Below, piece by piece: positions 1-11,400 of a DNA stretch of 64,000 nt. The stretch comes from Anthracocystis setariae (Eukaryota > Basidiomycota > Ustilaginomycetes > Ustilaginales > Ustilaginaceae), in assembly GCA_928724745.1 (NCBI GenBank), contig CAKMXJ010000002.1, positions 124,001 through 188,000 of the forward strand, in the 5' to 3' direction. Position numbers and translations under genes: made by a program. Below the pieces are notes generated by a model. It was not told the DNA's origin. It did not search any database and worked only from the letters and a program-made list of their open reading frames with translations. How positions within the stretch are numbered: position 1 is the stretch's first letter; each line of letters opens with the position of its first letter.

Positions 1-467
1 GACAATCACCCTCGTTTCACAGAGGAAAAGCGAAAGGAAAACCCGGGCGCAAACGGTCATCAACGCGATTCGAATCAGGCAGAGGTAGATTCCTAGAAGG
101 TATGACTATACATCGGCCCGTTGGGACACATCGAATTGCAAAACGAATCAACTCTTTTCTCATCATTCTGACGGGCTTACCAGGCATGCGATGGCAAGAA
201 ATCTGCAACGATTCAATGGGCCACGAATCGACCTTCCATCAAAGCAGCAGTCGTAACGGAAGGTGAAGAAACACAAGAAAAATCTATTATAAATGGAAAC
301 TCTGGTAAGATAGTAGTCATGGCTGGATACGGCGCGATGCTCGAGGAGGACCGCAGTGTGCGAATGTTTGCGTGGGGAAAGGGATGATTAGTGTCACCGT
401 GGAAGAATGCGGATTGGGGCGATTTGTAACGACGAGCGACGAGTTCATTGCGACGTGCTCCCGCTCC
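1..467. other. Intergenic left edge, no gene seen
   Basis: No open frame here looks like a protein. The stretch contains the presumed 3' flank of the minus-strand secreted-protein gene that begins at 1976. I see no RNA gene, promoter element or repeat that I can support. Confidence 0.5.
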
Positions 468-1976
468 CTACTTTTTAGCTTGACCTGGACTTTGCGCCTT
501 GGCATCGAGAGATGGGTATTTGCCGGCGGATCCAGCTGTGCCGCCCGTGGCACTGTCTCCTGGTTTGACATGAGCATTGGATCCGGGAGCCGGCTTACCT
601 CCATTATTTTCCCCGCCAGATCCTGTACCAGCACCCGCAACAGTGACTGTGCCTCCTCCAGTTGAAGTGGCCGATGCCGCCCCATGATCACCTGCACCAC
701 CAGCCGTGGCATCACTCCCATGGCCAGATCCAGAGGAAGTCCCATCTCCATCTTGCCCATCAGCTGTAGATGAACTTGCCGTGCTCTTCACGCTGGTTCC
801 ACCGGGCTTGCTTGTGACATGCATCCCCGCTGGCACCCTCACCTCGTCGATCGTCCAAACCTTTCCACCATCCGTACTCCTCGGCGGGCTCTTCAACGAC
901 GCTCCCCCTGCACACACCCCCAACGCATCGAATTTGGGCTCGGGCTCAGTAAACCTTAACACGATATTACTGTACACCTGCTCGCTCAACGGCCACGTAC
1001 AACCCTTACACTCCTGAGTGATAACAAAGCTGTTCATCACCTGGTCGCCCGCCGAGCGGAGGTAGCTTACCATCTTGCCGTCGATCCACGACTCCTGCGT
1101 GCGGAACCCGTTCTGAGTGCGGTAGATCACCGACATGCGCGTGTCGACAGGATAGAAAACGGGCATACTGGAACCCATACACATATGGTCCTCCGGATCA
1201 TACCTGAAATTGCTGTACTCGGCGGCATAGATGCATAGACCCTGGCGCGGGTTGGCGCCACATCCATCACCGTAGAAGACCACAGTCTGGATCAAATCCG
1301 ACCGCACTGTGGGGTCGTAGTTCGACAGTCCCGCCCAGAAGAACATGGCTGAGGGAGCGTTGTCGCTGCCGGCGCGGGGCTTGTGCAGACGTGTGTAGTT
1401 GTTGACGATCTCACCTTCCTGTTGCTCGAGCTGCGCCAACCGCTCGCTGAACGCCGGAAGCGCACAGCCAGCACTGTTCAGACTGCTGCCGAAAGAACCG
1501 AACCGCGCGCGGAAGGTGAGCACGTCGATCAAGCGCGTGTGGTACGATGCATCCACCACTTTTCGCGATGGATCCGGCTTCACCCTGCCCTTCCCTGACC
1601 AAGTAGGGGGCTGAGCGCCGTCAGCTCGACGTCCAAGTTTTGAGGGGCTTTCGGTTTTGGCGGGATGCACATCTTTGAACCAGGTGGATGGCGGTGCTTG
1701 ACCGGTGTGGAACTCGAACGACACTTCTTCGATGTTACTGTCCGTGGGGTCCCAGCGACAGCCAGCGCCAAAGACGGACTCGCCGGTGGGATGCGTCTCG
1801 CCACTGCTGCTTGAACTTGTGTCGGAATCGCCTGATGAAGTCGTCTGCCCATCATCACGATCTAGGCCCGGTCTCGTCTTTTTGCCGTCCGCCGCTGCGG
1901 CCGTTTGAGCAGTGTCAGCCGCTAGAGCCAACGAAACCAGCATCGAAAGCAAGAGGAGCGAAAATCTCCACAACAT
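468..1976 (-). CDS. Secreted protein of unknown function, Ser/Gly/Thr-rich C-terminus
   Basis: A 502-residue protein in one exon, starting at an ATG. Residues 1 to about 20 form a clean signal peptide (basic start, Leu-rich core, ALA before the likely cleavage site). The folded part is roughly residues 75-385 and contains about ten cysteines, including GDGCG, QGLCIY, HMCMG and a C-K-G-C pair, as expected of a disulfide-bonded extracellular domain. Residues from about 390 to the end are low-complexity Ser, Gly, Thr and Ala. There is no C-terminal hydrophobic stretch, so a GPI anchor is unlikely and release from the cell is more probable. I do not recognise the family. An extracellular beta-sandwich or a smut-specific effector or wall protein are both possible, but neither is shown. 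The next gene, also minus strand and secreted, lies about 0.7 kb upstream. Confidence 0.8.
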   Translation of the reverse strand: MLWRFSLLLLSMLVSLALAADTAQTAAAADGKKTRPGLDRDDGQTTSSGDSDTSSSSSGETHPTGESVFGAGCRWDPTDSNIEEVSFEFHTGQAPPSTWFKDVHPAKTESPSKLGRRADGAQPPTWSGKGRVKPDPSRKVVDASYHTRLIDVLTFRARFGSFGSSLNSAGCALPAFSERLAQLEQQEGEIVNNYTRLHKPRAGSDNAPSAMFFWAGLSNYDPTVRSDLIQTVVFYGDGCGANPRQGLCIYAAEYSNFRYDPEDHMCMGSSMPVFYPVDTRMSVIYRTQNGFRTQESWIDGKMVSYLRSAGDQVMNSFVITQECKGCTWPLSEQVYSNIVLRFTEPEPKFDALGVCAGGASLKSPPRSTDGGKVWTIDEVRVPAGMHVTSKPGGTSVKSTASSSTADGQDGDGTSSGSGHGSDATAGGAGDHGAASATSTGGGTVTVAGAGTGSGGENNGGKPAPGSNAHVKPGDSATGGTAGSAGKYPSLDAKAQSPGQAKK

Positions 1977-2697
1977 GTTTAGTGAAATTCTTCGACAGAT
2001 CGTGAGGAGGAGTGATGGTGAAAGCGGACCAGCCCAACGTCGTCAGCATCCAGGCATGGTAAGGCTGTACCGTACACGCCATATGAGGGTGGGTCAGGCT
2101 TCATCTGGTCCCACCATTCGTCCGGCAACCAAGCGCCACCATTGAGACGAACCGCACGATGCACGCGTTGCATAATGTACGACCAAACTGAATTGTCGAT
2201 GCACGGTGGGGGGAGAGGGGATCCACCCACCGAGCGCGTCCACCTTCATCTGAGTCGACCGACGACCTGCCGAGGGTGCGAGACGTGATCCAACCTCTGC
2301 AGTCTAGATAAGGCGCGATGAACGGCACTTCACAATCAGGTTACATGATGATGATGATGATGATGTCCACCGTGCCAAATGTAGCGTATCCCAACAACTC
2401 GCTTTCCTTTGGGAGAGAAAGCAAGCGGGTGATTCGCTCCTGACACAAGGCAGGTGGGATGGATTCCGACAAGGGACGAAAAGAAACTAAGGCTACAGGG
2501 TGATGGATAATCTGATGTGAGGTGAATATTTCCTTTACGATGCGAGGGGTTAGGTTCGATTTATTCCAAATAACGAATGCTGACGGCGGAGGAAGAACGA
2601 ACGTCCAACATCGCCAAGCATGGCTTTGAGACCAAGACAAGCTCGGCAAGTGTATCCTTCTTCGGCCAGCGAAGGAAGGCGAGACAGTCTACAAGCT
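1977..2697. other. Intergenic, promoter side of the 502-aa secreted gene
   Basis: This 0.7-kb stretch separates two minus-strand secreted-protein genes. It must hold the promoter of the left gene and the 3' end of the right one. It includes a (ATG)7 microsatellite at 2345-2365. No convincing gene was seen. Confidence 0.5.
2345..2365. repeat. (ATG)7 trinucleotide microsatellite
   Basis: Seven uninterrupted copies of ATG (CAT on the other strand) in intergenic DNA. Confidence 0.9.
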
Positions 2698-3549
2698 TTA
2701 ATTGTAAGAGAACGGGTATCCGTCCTTGAGGTTGATCTGGTTACCAGTGAAGCAACCGTTGATGTTGTCCATCCAACCAGCCTGGTCAGGGTCGCCGTAG
2801 CTTCCAACGGCAACACCCTTGACCTTGGTGAAAAGGTTCATGTTGAGGTCGACCGAAGTCCACTCGTTGGCATCACCAAAGTAGGCCTTGAAGCTGCCAC
2901 CAGGGCCCTGGATGACGACCTCGCGACCACACCACTGCGAAACCATGGTGTTCCACAGACCTTGGTCCGAGTAGTAAGTGACGGAGCCGCCCGAGCCGTA
3001 AGCCTGGGAAAGCTGTTGAAGGGGGAGAGCGAGAATGGGAGCGCTCTTGTCGAACTGGACACCGCACCAGGTAGTGGTGGCCTCACCCTTCCAGTTGGGC
3101 TGGAAGGCAGTAGCCTGGAGGTTGAAGCAGTTACCCCAGGGCGAGTTGGGAGGGGCGGCTCCGGCACTGCTGGAAGGCGAACCGACAGAGCTGGAGGTCG
3201 AGTTGGACGAAGAGCCGGACGCAGAGGCCGAAGTCGAAGACGACGAACCCGACGAGCCCGACGAACCCGACGAAGATCCGGTGGAAGAACCAGACGAGGA
3301 GCCCGACGAAGCGCTACCACTCTGCTGGGTGGTGGTGGAAACGGGGGATGTTTGCTGGCTGCTCTTCCTGCATCCCCTCTTCTTGTGGGACTTGACGAGC
3401 TTCCTCTTCTGCTGAGGAGCGGCGACGGCGGCGCGCATGGGGTGGTAGAGGTTCCTGGTGCTGAGCGTCTTTGCTTCGGTCTCCTGGACGTTGAAGCTGA
3501 GAGCGCTGAGCACAGCGAGCGAGGCGACGGCAAAGGTGGAGAAGTGCAT
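2698..3549 (-). CDS. Secreted double-psi beta-barrel (expansin/RlpA-like) protein
   Basis: I use the ATG at 3549, which gives 283 residues and places a signal peptide at the very N-terminus (residues 1-26, cleavage near TEA). The longer frame up to 3684 would bury it. After the signal comes a basic stretch with Lys-Arg pairs at 48-49 and 57-58 that could be Kex2 sites, then a Ser/Gly-rich linker (about 75-130). A C-terminal domain (about 138-283) contains Cys141, Cys162, Cys207 and Cys266. The pattern of a buried ILALP strand, then WCGREVVI, then a VDLN-F segment matches the double-psi beta-barrel shared by expansin-like, barwin and RlpA proteins. Such fungal proteins usually bind or loosen polysaccharide, or act in host interaction. 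Here the role is inferred only from the fold. Confidence 0.8.
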   Translation of the reverse strand: MHFSTFAVASLAVLSALSFNVQETEAKTLSTRNLYHPMRAAVAAPQQKRKLVKSHKKRGCRKSSQQTSPVSTTTQQSGSASSGSSSGSSTGSSSGSSGSSGSSSSTSASASGSSSNSTSSSVGSPSSSAGAAPPNSPWGNCFNLQATAFQPNWKGEATTTWCGVQFDKSAPILALPLQQLSQAYGSGGSVTYYSDQGLWNTMVSQWCGREVVIQGPGGSFKAYFGDANEWTSVDLNMNLFTKVKGVAVGSYGDPDQAGWMDNINGCFTGNQINLKDGYPFSYN

Positions 3550-5437
3550 CTTGCTGATAAAATCGAAAAAGTAGAAGCGCAGCTTCTTACAAGAGTTGAA
3601 GAGTGGTAGTGAAAAGAGGTCCTGACCTCGAAGTTGACGAAACAAATATGGGAAGTAAGGTGAAGAGAATGTGGAACCAGCCACTTAAAAAGGATCGAGA
3701 GATGCCGTCGAACAAACGCGGGGAGAGGGGAATGGGTACAAGGTAGGAAGATGGTGGTAGGAAGGAACGAATGGACGGAGTCTCTGACTTTGAAGAGGAG
3801 GAGCGGATGAGAACTCGTGGCAAAGGGCACAGGCACACAAACAGTCAAGCCACATACACGAGAGTGGCTGTTGGTTTCGTCCGTTCTCAGCCACGAATCT
3901 GCCTCCAAAAGCTATTTTTCGGGGCACCTGCACTGAAACCAACAAGGGGCATGGTCGGGACTAGCGTTGAGCCTAGCAGGCAGCCCGAACCAACCACTCG
4001 CAAAGAGACGGACGGAAGCGAAGCATGGCGACACTGCGCCACTGCGCCACTGCATTCACCCAAGTGCGAGGGGACAAAGGAAGGCGATGGGAAAGGGAAG
4101 CAGAGTTCAGAGCCGAGCGGATGGTGCCCAATGGATGAGACAAAGCAGATGGGCCTCGTCGAAATGCTGGCTGGAATAGTGCAAGGCGCTGTTGGGGAGC
4201 CACCCTGGAATCGGTGGATAATTTCGCACTACCACTACACTGAAACTTGCATCGCCGAGCGGGCAATTGGCCTCGTGTCGAGTTGCAACTCACTGTATGC
4301 TTTTCGCCTCGGCTTCTCATGCAGCCAGCCCACGCGCGTATGCGCACATGCAGGTTTGCCAGCGCGTTGTCAAGATGGGAACAGCATTTCAGAGAAACGC
4401 GATGGCGTTGGCCTCGATCCAAGAGGTCGGTCGTTGGGTCTAAGCCCTGACATCAATTGAATGCTATCGTGGGCGAAGGCTCAAGAATGCTTGCATCGCG
4501 GCGAGCTCTTCTCCGAGACAGGCAAGGATGGCTGCCGTCGCCTGTCCTCGCAGCGCAGCGATCAACTCGCTCTTGACCTCGTTAGATGGTACCAATCGAG
4601 GCGAGGAAAGACAAATACTAGCGTCAAGTGCTCCTAGTGAACCCGAGCACCAGCACACAATGCTCTTGAGCCGCAGTTTTCACACGGAAGGGGGACAAAG
4701 AAGATGTGTGCCAATGTGTAGCCACAGCTTTGCTTTGAACAACAATGGAACGCAGTGTTAGGACAACAAGGGTCAAGTGAGACAAAGTGCCAGCAATCCT
4801 ACTTGAACCAATGCCACAGCGGCATACAGCATAAAGCATACACCATATTATACAGAGTACGGTTCTGTGGACGAAGCGGAGCGGTACAATACAGTAGATA
4901 AGAGTTGGCAGAAAAGAGGGTCAAACCCTTTTTGTTTGTTTCAGCAACGATGCGAGACGGTTCGCGTTTTTCTTTTTTTTTTTTTTTTTTTTCTGGTTAC
5001 CTTTGACCGTGTGCGTGTGTGTGTGCTGTCAACGTTCCGAAGACGCATTCAAACCAACAGTCTAGAATTCTCGTGCTTCGATGGCAAGCTAGATCTACCC
5101 GATCCAGAAAACCGATAAGTAGTTCTAACTACTGCTGCCATTGTTTTTACGAAGGTCTAACATACTTGCATCATCTGCAATTTCCGATGCTGCAATCACA
5201 CATTAGAGCGAATCCGATTGCAGATCCGCGGTATCGGCGTTTTAAGCTAATCGTCATACCGCACTTGGCTCAGCCATCATCTTACCAACCGTCAGTGGAG
5301 CAAACATCAAGTCGAGTCCAACCGACGGCCCATGCAACACCTATACGACCTTGTATAACATTCGGCCGTGCTTCGGATGGACCATCACCAATATCCAGCC
5401 AACGTCGCAAGCTTGTGTGGCAAGGTCTTGAGCCAAC
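3550..5437. other. 1.9-kb intergenic region between divergent genes
   Basis: Upstream region shared by the minus-strand expansin-like gene and the plus-strand Zn2Cys6 gene. It contains a T20 homopolymer at 4973-4992 followed by a short GT-rich tract near 5010-5025. It also has one TACAGTA heptamer at 4890-4896. Open frames here have no protein-like composition. No gene is supported. Confidence 0.5.
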
Positions 5438-7687
5438 ATGGACGCTGACAGCTTATCGCACGCTGTCAATAGCAATGGCAAGCGAAAGCTTTGGATCGCT
5501 TGCAACGCATGTCGCTTCCGCAAGGTCAAGTGCGATCGTGAGCCTCGCCTCGAACAAGGATATCAGACATGTACCAACTGTGAAGCCGCATCCATGGATT
5601 GCGTCCTAACCGTCAATCCGCCCAAAAAGCGCGTCGGCAAACGGATGAAGATGCTACAAGAGCAGATGGGAGCCAACGCTCAAGCTTCATCCGAAACTCC
5701 CACCAATCCGTCCGTTCCTCCTGCTCCATCGTCTTCCAATGGCGCCAACGATCGAACCCTCATCCACTCGGATCCATCAGCCTCATTTCCTCACAGCATC
5801 GCCATGTCGCCCGGCCTCAGCAGCCTACTTCAAGCCGTTTCGCAGGAAGAATCGTCCTTGCCCTCCAGCATATCCAGCTCATCCTTCGCCGTTCCTTCGA
5901 CTCCTTCCCGAACGCCGTTTGGCGCTGGTACCACTACTGCATACTCTACTGGCTCCTCCTATGCTCCCAGCGCCCCTATCATCCAGAATAGCATGTTTGC
6001 TGCCATCAGCTCATCAAGTGACAGTATGTTCGCTTCGCATCTCACAACCGATACGCTCACAGCGGACAATAGCAGAAGATCGAGCTTCGAACAAGGAGGA
6101 GCGACTCTACACACGCTCCCTTCCATCTCGCCCGTCAACTCCAACGACACTCCCAGATCCATCGCCGCCGCTTCCGACCAATCTTCACCCGACGTCATTC
6201 CCAACGAAGCATTTCTGAGCAAAATTCTGGGTCCGTCACGACAAACCCCTCTTAAGCGTCGCAACCCGCTCCAAGTACCGACCCTCGATAGCACAGTCGG
6301 CTTCGTCGGAGGTCTGCTTGGCATCGCCTCGCTAGACAAGCCCATGCTGGACAGCTGCACCAGATCGTACTTCGAAAGTGTTGGTCAATGTATCGGCTTC
6401 ATTCGTCCGGAATGGTATTGGCCCCGCTATCATTACTTCTTCTCGCGCTACTCTGGCTCCTACATCGACGAGTCCACACAGGCTTTGGCCTCCGGTCTCC
6501 GGCCGCTCTCGGAGCTTCTACTCATTGCTGTCGCCTGCCGTGGCGCCGGAGCAACCGCATTTGCCAATCGTTTCGAGCTCCAAAAGGATCTGTACGAACA
6601 TTACATCCGTCTGATCAAGGATCGCTCTCGTCTTGTCCGAGATGGCTTCGATGCGCTGGAATCGCTGGTACTCATGGTGGAGCACGTGGACGGCAGTGCT
6701 AAACCCATTGCAGACCCCATGTCCGTCGATGGTGTCTTTGACATTGAAGTGCTTTCGCATGAAGGCTTGATCCGACTCCTCAAGAAGCTCGAGCTTCATC
6801 TTGAGAAACCCTTCGGCAACCAACTCGAAGGCCGCGACGCCATTCGCCAACGCATCGTGTTCTGGACGGTATACGTATATGATGCGATTCGATCCGAAGC
6901 CGGACGCACATTACCATTGATATCGGAAGACGAAATCAATTTGTCCATTTCATTGCCATTGCCGGCGATCGCTGACCCGGTACGGATCGCATTCCGCGAC
7001 CACTGCCTCGACATCGCTCGAATCTGCCGCAAGGTGGCAACCAAGGTCCAGTCGCCTCGGGCGCAACAGAAGGGAGTCGAGCCAAGTGCTGTGCTGGAGG
7101 TGCTCGATGATTTGGTTGCATGGTATAACTCGCTTGGTCCCGATTACCGCTGGGATTGGAACGATATGCTCCATATCACCGGACCGACGGATCCAGAATT
7201 CCAGACCCGTCGTACTTTCCTCATCTTCTTGTACCTTGGCCAGTGGTTGTCGATACAATACGCGATTGACGACATCGGTATCTCACCATCCTGTGACGAT
7301 GCCGCCAAGCAGCGAATGCAGATCCGCTTGGAGGAAGAATTGCACGAGGCAATGGATCGGCAAGTGCTCGTCTGCGACCACGGCACCATGTTCGGCATCA
7401 TCCGTCTTTATCCGAGCCTGATGCAGTCTTGGTCCATCACGTGGGCCATGTGGTCGATCCAGAAGATGAACGAGATCGTCGCCGAGGAGAGCAACGGGCG
7501 CATCGCTAGCGCCAAAGCGGATCAGACGTTCCATCGCTACCAATCCGCCGTACTTTGCTTCATCAACGCCATCGCCAGCTGTGACAGCGTACACCATACA
7601 CCAAGCACGGTTCAAAATACCATGCACGCGCTGCGCAAAGTCACCGAAGCTAGGAAGCTGGCACGACTCACTTTTGATCACCTCTGA
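5438..7687 (+). CDS. Zn(II)2Cys6 transcription factor
   Basis: A 749-residue, single-exon regulator. The binuclear zinc cluster is at residues 22-55 with spacing C-x2-C-x6-C-x12-C-x2-C-x6-C (Cys 22, 25, 32, 45, 48, 55) and is followed by a basic Lys/Arg patch. A Ser/Pro/Thr-rich linker runs to about 270. A helical fungal-specific middle-homology region begins near 300 (CTRSYFESVGQ and PEWYWPRYH segments) and extends to about 560. The first in-frame ATG, at 5438, puts the DNA-binding domain at the N-terminus as is usual. Such proteins are nuclear and bind CGG-type half sites. The spacing and middle region resemble XlnR/lactose-type regulators, but the target pathway cannot be read from the neighbours. 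Confidence 0.9.
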   Translation: MDADSLSHAVNSNGKRKLWIACNACRFRKVKCDREPRLEQGYQTCTNCEAASMDCVLTVNPPKKRVGKRMKMLQEQMGANAQASSETPTNPSVPPAPSSSNGANDRTLIHSDPSASFPHSIAMSPGLSSLLQAVSQEESSLPSSISSSSFAVPSTPSRTPFGAGTTTAYSTGSSYAPSAPIIQNSMFAAISSSSDSMFASHLTTDTLTADNSRRSSFEQGGATLHTLPSISPVNSNDTPRSIAAASDQSSPDVIPNEAFLSKILGPSRQTPLKRRNPLQVPTLDSTVGFVGGLLGIASLDKPMLDSCTRSYFESVGQCIGFIRPEWYWPRYHYFFSRYSGSYIDESTQALASGLRPLSELLLIAVACRGAGATAFANRFELQKDLYEHYIRLIKDRSRLVRDGFDALESLVLMVEHVDGSAKPIADPMSVDGVFDIEVLSHEGLIRLLKKLELHLEKPFGNQLEGRDAIRQRIVFWTVYVYDAIRSEAGRTLPLISEDEINLSISLPLPAIADPVRIAFRDHCLDIARICRKVATKVQSPRAQQKGVEPSAVLEVLDDLVAWYNSLGPDYRWDWNDMLHITGPTDPEFQTRRTFLIFLYLGQWLSIQYAIDDIGISPSCDDAAKQRMQIRLEEELHEAMDRQVLVCDHGTMFGIIRLYPSLMQSWSITWAMWSIQKMNEIVAEESNGRIASAKADQTFHRYQSAVLCFINAIASCDSVHHTPSTVQNTMHALRKVTEARKLARLTFDHL

Positions 7688-8481
7688 TCCGGCTCGGGGC
7701 GACAATTGCACCACCAACTTCCGCGTAATCCATCCTGTACGCACGCATACCCTCGCACCTAGCAAACCCAGCATCTGCAGTCATCGGAAATACGTCATGG
7801 TCACGAAAAAGGATAGAGATCAGATTGCATTGTGTTCTGTCCAGGTCTGCCGCCAGCATCAGTGTGCTTCTTGAGGAACCTTGTCCGAGGTGGTGCGTGG
7901 TGAACAAATTGAATGTCAGATTTGGGTCGTGCACATCTACATGTCCGACTTTTTTTCTGGAATTGAACTTCTCTATTCCCGACAATTGAATACGAATCCA
8001 AAATGGTGGTCAATCGTTTGTATTCAGTACGGGATGCATTCGTTCTTCGCACGGTCTTCTTTGAACGGCACACTTCGTTAAGCTGCATGGACTGTGAAGC
8101 TGTCTTATGATCGGTCACTTGATGTTTCAGGGTGGAGAATGCAGAGCTGTCATTGGTCCTATGCTGGTTGTGCGTGTGTGTGTGCATGACCAAGTCAAGA
8201 GAGTAGTGTTGGTCTCGATCCGGTCGTCTGCCAGTTGCCATGTTGGGCCCACTCGAACGGACCATCCAATCCTCAACAAGAAACGCTAGCAAAGGATACG
8301 AGGATACTTGGCCTGGGACTTTCCCTCTTGCCACCACGCTTCCATACTTGCATACTGTCTTCTTATTCTGCTTCCGAGTTCTTTCGGCATTCGCATTTGT
8401 TTCGCTTCTGGCCTCCTTCCTTTTCTCAATCTCTTTTGCATCAGCTTTAATCACCTCAGCAACGCAGCATCTAATTTCAAA
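7688..8481. other. Intergenic / 5' leader of Tudor-SN
   Basis: About 0.8 kb between two plus-strand genes. The part from about 8310 to 8460 is strongly pyrimidine-rich, as is common just upstream of fungal start codons. It stays open in frame with the Tudor-SN gene but does not look like protein, so I treat it as leader. No other gene seen. Confidence 0.5.
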
Positions 8482-11400
8482 ATGTCGTTCGCAGCAGCAT
8501 CAGCAGCAGCCGCAGCCCCCGCTGCACCCACCCTTGCTGCCGAGAATGGCGTAGCTCCCACGCAAGCCGCGCCTCTCGTCCCTGCCCTCAAGAGCGCCAT
8601 CGTTCGCAGCGTCCTTTCCGGCGACACCATCGTGATCCGACCCAAGGGCGTCAACATTCCAGGCAAGGAAGAGACCGTCCACATTGCCGGCATCGCGGCT
8701 CCCCGTCTCGGATCGCGCGAGCGCGAAGACGACCCTCAGGCCTTCCCTTCGCGCGAGTATCTCCGTACATTCACTGTCGGCCGCGAAATCCGCTACCGCA
8801 TCGAATACACCGTCCCCGCCCCGGCTGCCGTCCCCGGTAGTGCTGTCGCCCAGCCACGTCAGTTTGCTCACGTCTTTCTGCCACCCAAGGCACCCGGTCT
8901 TCCCGATACCAACCTCGCGCACGAGATCCTCGCCGCTGGTTGGGCCAAAGTCCACGATTCGGTTGCTCGCAGGAGCGATGAGGCCGACGATGGCAGCTGG
9001 AAGCACAAGCTACGCATGGTTCAGGAAGAAGCTATGGCTGCCGGCGTAGGCCTTTGGGGCCCGGATGATCTTCTCAAGGTCGACCACTCGATGCCTGAAG
9101 ACACCGCTGCTTTCCTCGCCGAGTGGAAGGGCAAGCCCGTCGAGTCGATCGTCGAGCAGGTTCGTGACGGATCCATGCTCCGTGTCCGTCTCCTCCTCTC
9201 TTCGACGCACCATCAGATGGTCAACCTCAGTCTGGCAGGAATCAAGGCGCCCCGCGTTACTGGCGGTGGAGGTGCCAGTCCTACCGACGCTAGCGAGCCC
9301 TTTGGCGAAGAAGCCAAGTTCTTTGTCGAGAGTCGTCTTCTGCAGCGTAACATCAAGGTGACGCTCCTTTCTGTTCCTCAGCCTGTCGCAGCTCCCACAC
9401 CGTTTGCGAGCACCGCTTCGGCCGCTCCCGCCGCAGCTCCGCCTTCCGCTAGCGTCTTGATCGGCATCGCCATGCACCCGGTCGGCGACATTGCCCAATT
9501 CCTGCTTGCCGCCGGTCTTGCCCGATGTGTCGATTGGCACGCCGGTATGCTGGCCTCCCACGGCGGCATGGAGAAGTACCGCCAGGCGGAGCGCGCTGCC
9601 AAGGAGAAGCGTCTCAACCTCTGGCAGTCGTACACGGCTCCTGCGAGCTCGTCCACTACGCTAGCCAGCCAGCCCGTCGCGGCACGGACGTTCGACGCCG
9701 TCGTCTCGCGCATCATCTCGGGCGACACGATCCAGGTGCGCAAGGTCGGTGCTGACGGTCAGCTTGGTCCCGAAAAGCGCATCCAGTTTTCATCGCTCCG
9801 ACAGCCGCAGGCCAAGGACGCCAAGCAGGCGGGCTACGCCGCCGAGGCGCGCGAGTTCCTTCGAAAGCGACTTGTCGGCAAAACCGCGTCGGTGCAGATG
9901 GACTACATCAAGCCCAAGGACGGCGACTTTGACGAGCGCGAGTACGCTACCGTGAAGCAGGGCAACAAGGATGCCGACATTGGACTTTTGCTCATCTCCA
10001 AGGGTCTAGCTACTGTCCAGCGACATCGACGTGACGATGAAGACCGTTCGCCCGAGTTCGACCGTCTCATGGAGGCGGAAGCCAAGGCGGCCAGCGAGGG
10101 CAAGGGGATTCATTCGGGCAAGGAGCTGCCTGCGCCGCGGATGGGCGATGCTTCGGAAACCGCGTCCAAGGCCAACACGTTTCTGCCGGGACTCAAGCGC
10201 GCAGGTCGCTTGACCGCGGTGGTCGACTTTGTCGCTTCCGCTTCGCGCTTCAAGCTGATCGTGCCGCGCGAGAATGTTCGGCTCACGTTTGTGCTCGCGG
10301 GTGTGCGTGCGCCTAAGACGGCACGCAATGCGAGCGAGAAGGACGAGCCGTTGGGTCGGGAAGGGCTCGACTTCTCCACTATGCGGGCGCTGCAGCGTGA
10401 TGTCGAGATTGAAGTGTTCAGCACTGACAAGGTGGGTGGCTTCATCGGGGCGCTGTACCTGAACCGGACGGATAATCTGGCTGTGGCGCTGGTTGAGCAG
10501 GGTCTTGCGTCGGTGCATGGATATAGTGCGGAAGCTACGCCGTTCTACAAGTCGCTGCTCGATGCGGAGGAGAAGGCCAAGGCGGGCAAGTTGGGGTTGT
10601 GGCATGATTATGATGCTGCGGCTGATGAGGGGGGGTATGCTGATGCCGGTGTGGCTTCGGTGGGTGGGGGCAGGCGAAGTGGTCCCGCGTGGGGAAGCGC
10701 CGGCACTGGCCGGGCTGGTGGAGGCGGTGTTGCAGCCAATGCCGCCGCCGTGGCACCGGCGCGCACCGAATATGTCGACTGCATTATCTCGGACGTCCGT
10801 GGCTCGTCGGGTGCAGACGACCCGTTCGGATTCTCACTGCAAGTGCTCAACGATCAGATTCACCAACTCGAATCGCTCATGGAAGAGTTTTCGCTTCATC
10901 ACAAAACCGCGGCGGCTATGGCGCCGGCGTCGTTCGTGCCGCGCGCAGGCGATCTGGTGTCGGCCAAGTTCTCGCAGGACGGATCGTGGTACCGCGCGAT
11001 GGTGCGTAAAGTGTCACCGGGGCTCAAGGAGGCGCAGGTGTCGTTTATCGACTATGGCAATAAGGATACGGTCAAGTTGAACGAAGTGCGACCGTTGGAT
11101 GCCGCGCGGTTTGGCAGGGCTAGGTTGGCGCCGCAGGCGCGAGAGGCGAGATTGTCGTTCGTCAAGTTGTACGATGGCAAACAGGCCGAGTATGTAGACG
11201 AGGCCTTGGATCGGTTCCGTGCCATTGCCGCCGAGGGGAGGAAGATGATTGCTAATATCGACTATACCGAGCCAGGCACCGGGGTGATTCACGTCAGTTT
11301 GTATGACCCCGAGAGTGCAGGGATTGGACAGAGTCCTGAGAAGGGGTGTATCAATTACGAACTCGCTAGGGAGGGGTATGCGTTGTTGGATCACGGCGTT

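Noticed and set aside
3771..4460. 229-codon plus-strand frame in the 3.6-5.4 kb intergenic region
   Set aside because: No domain, and composition is unlike the neighbouring genes.
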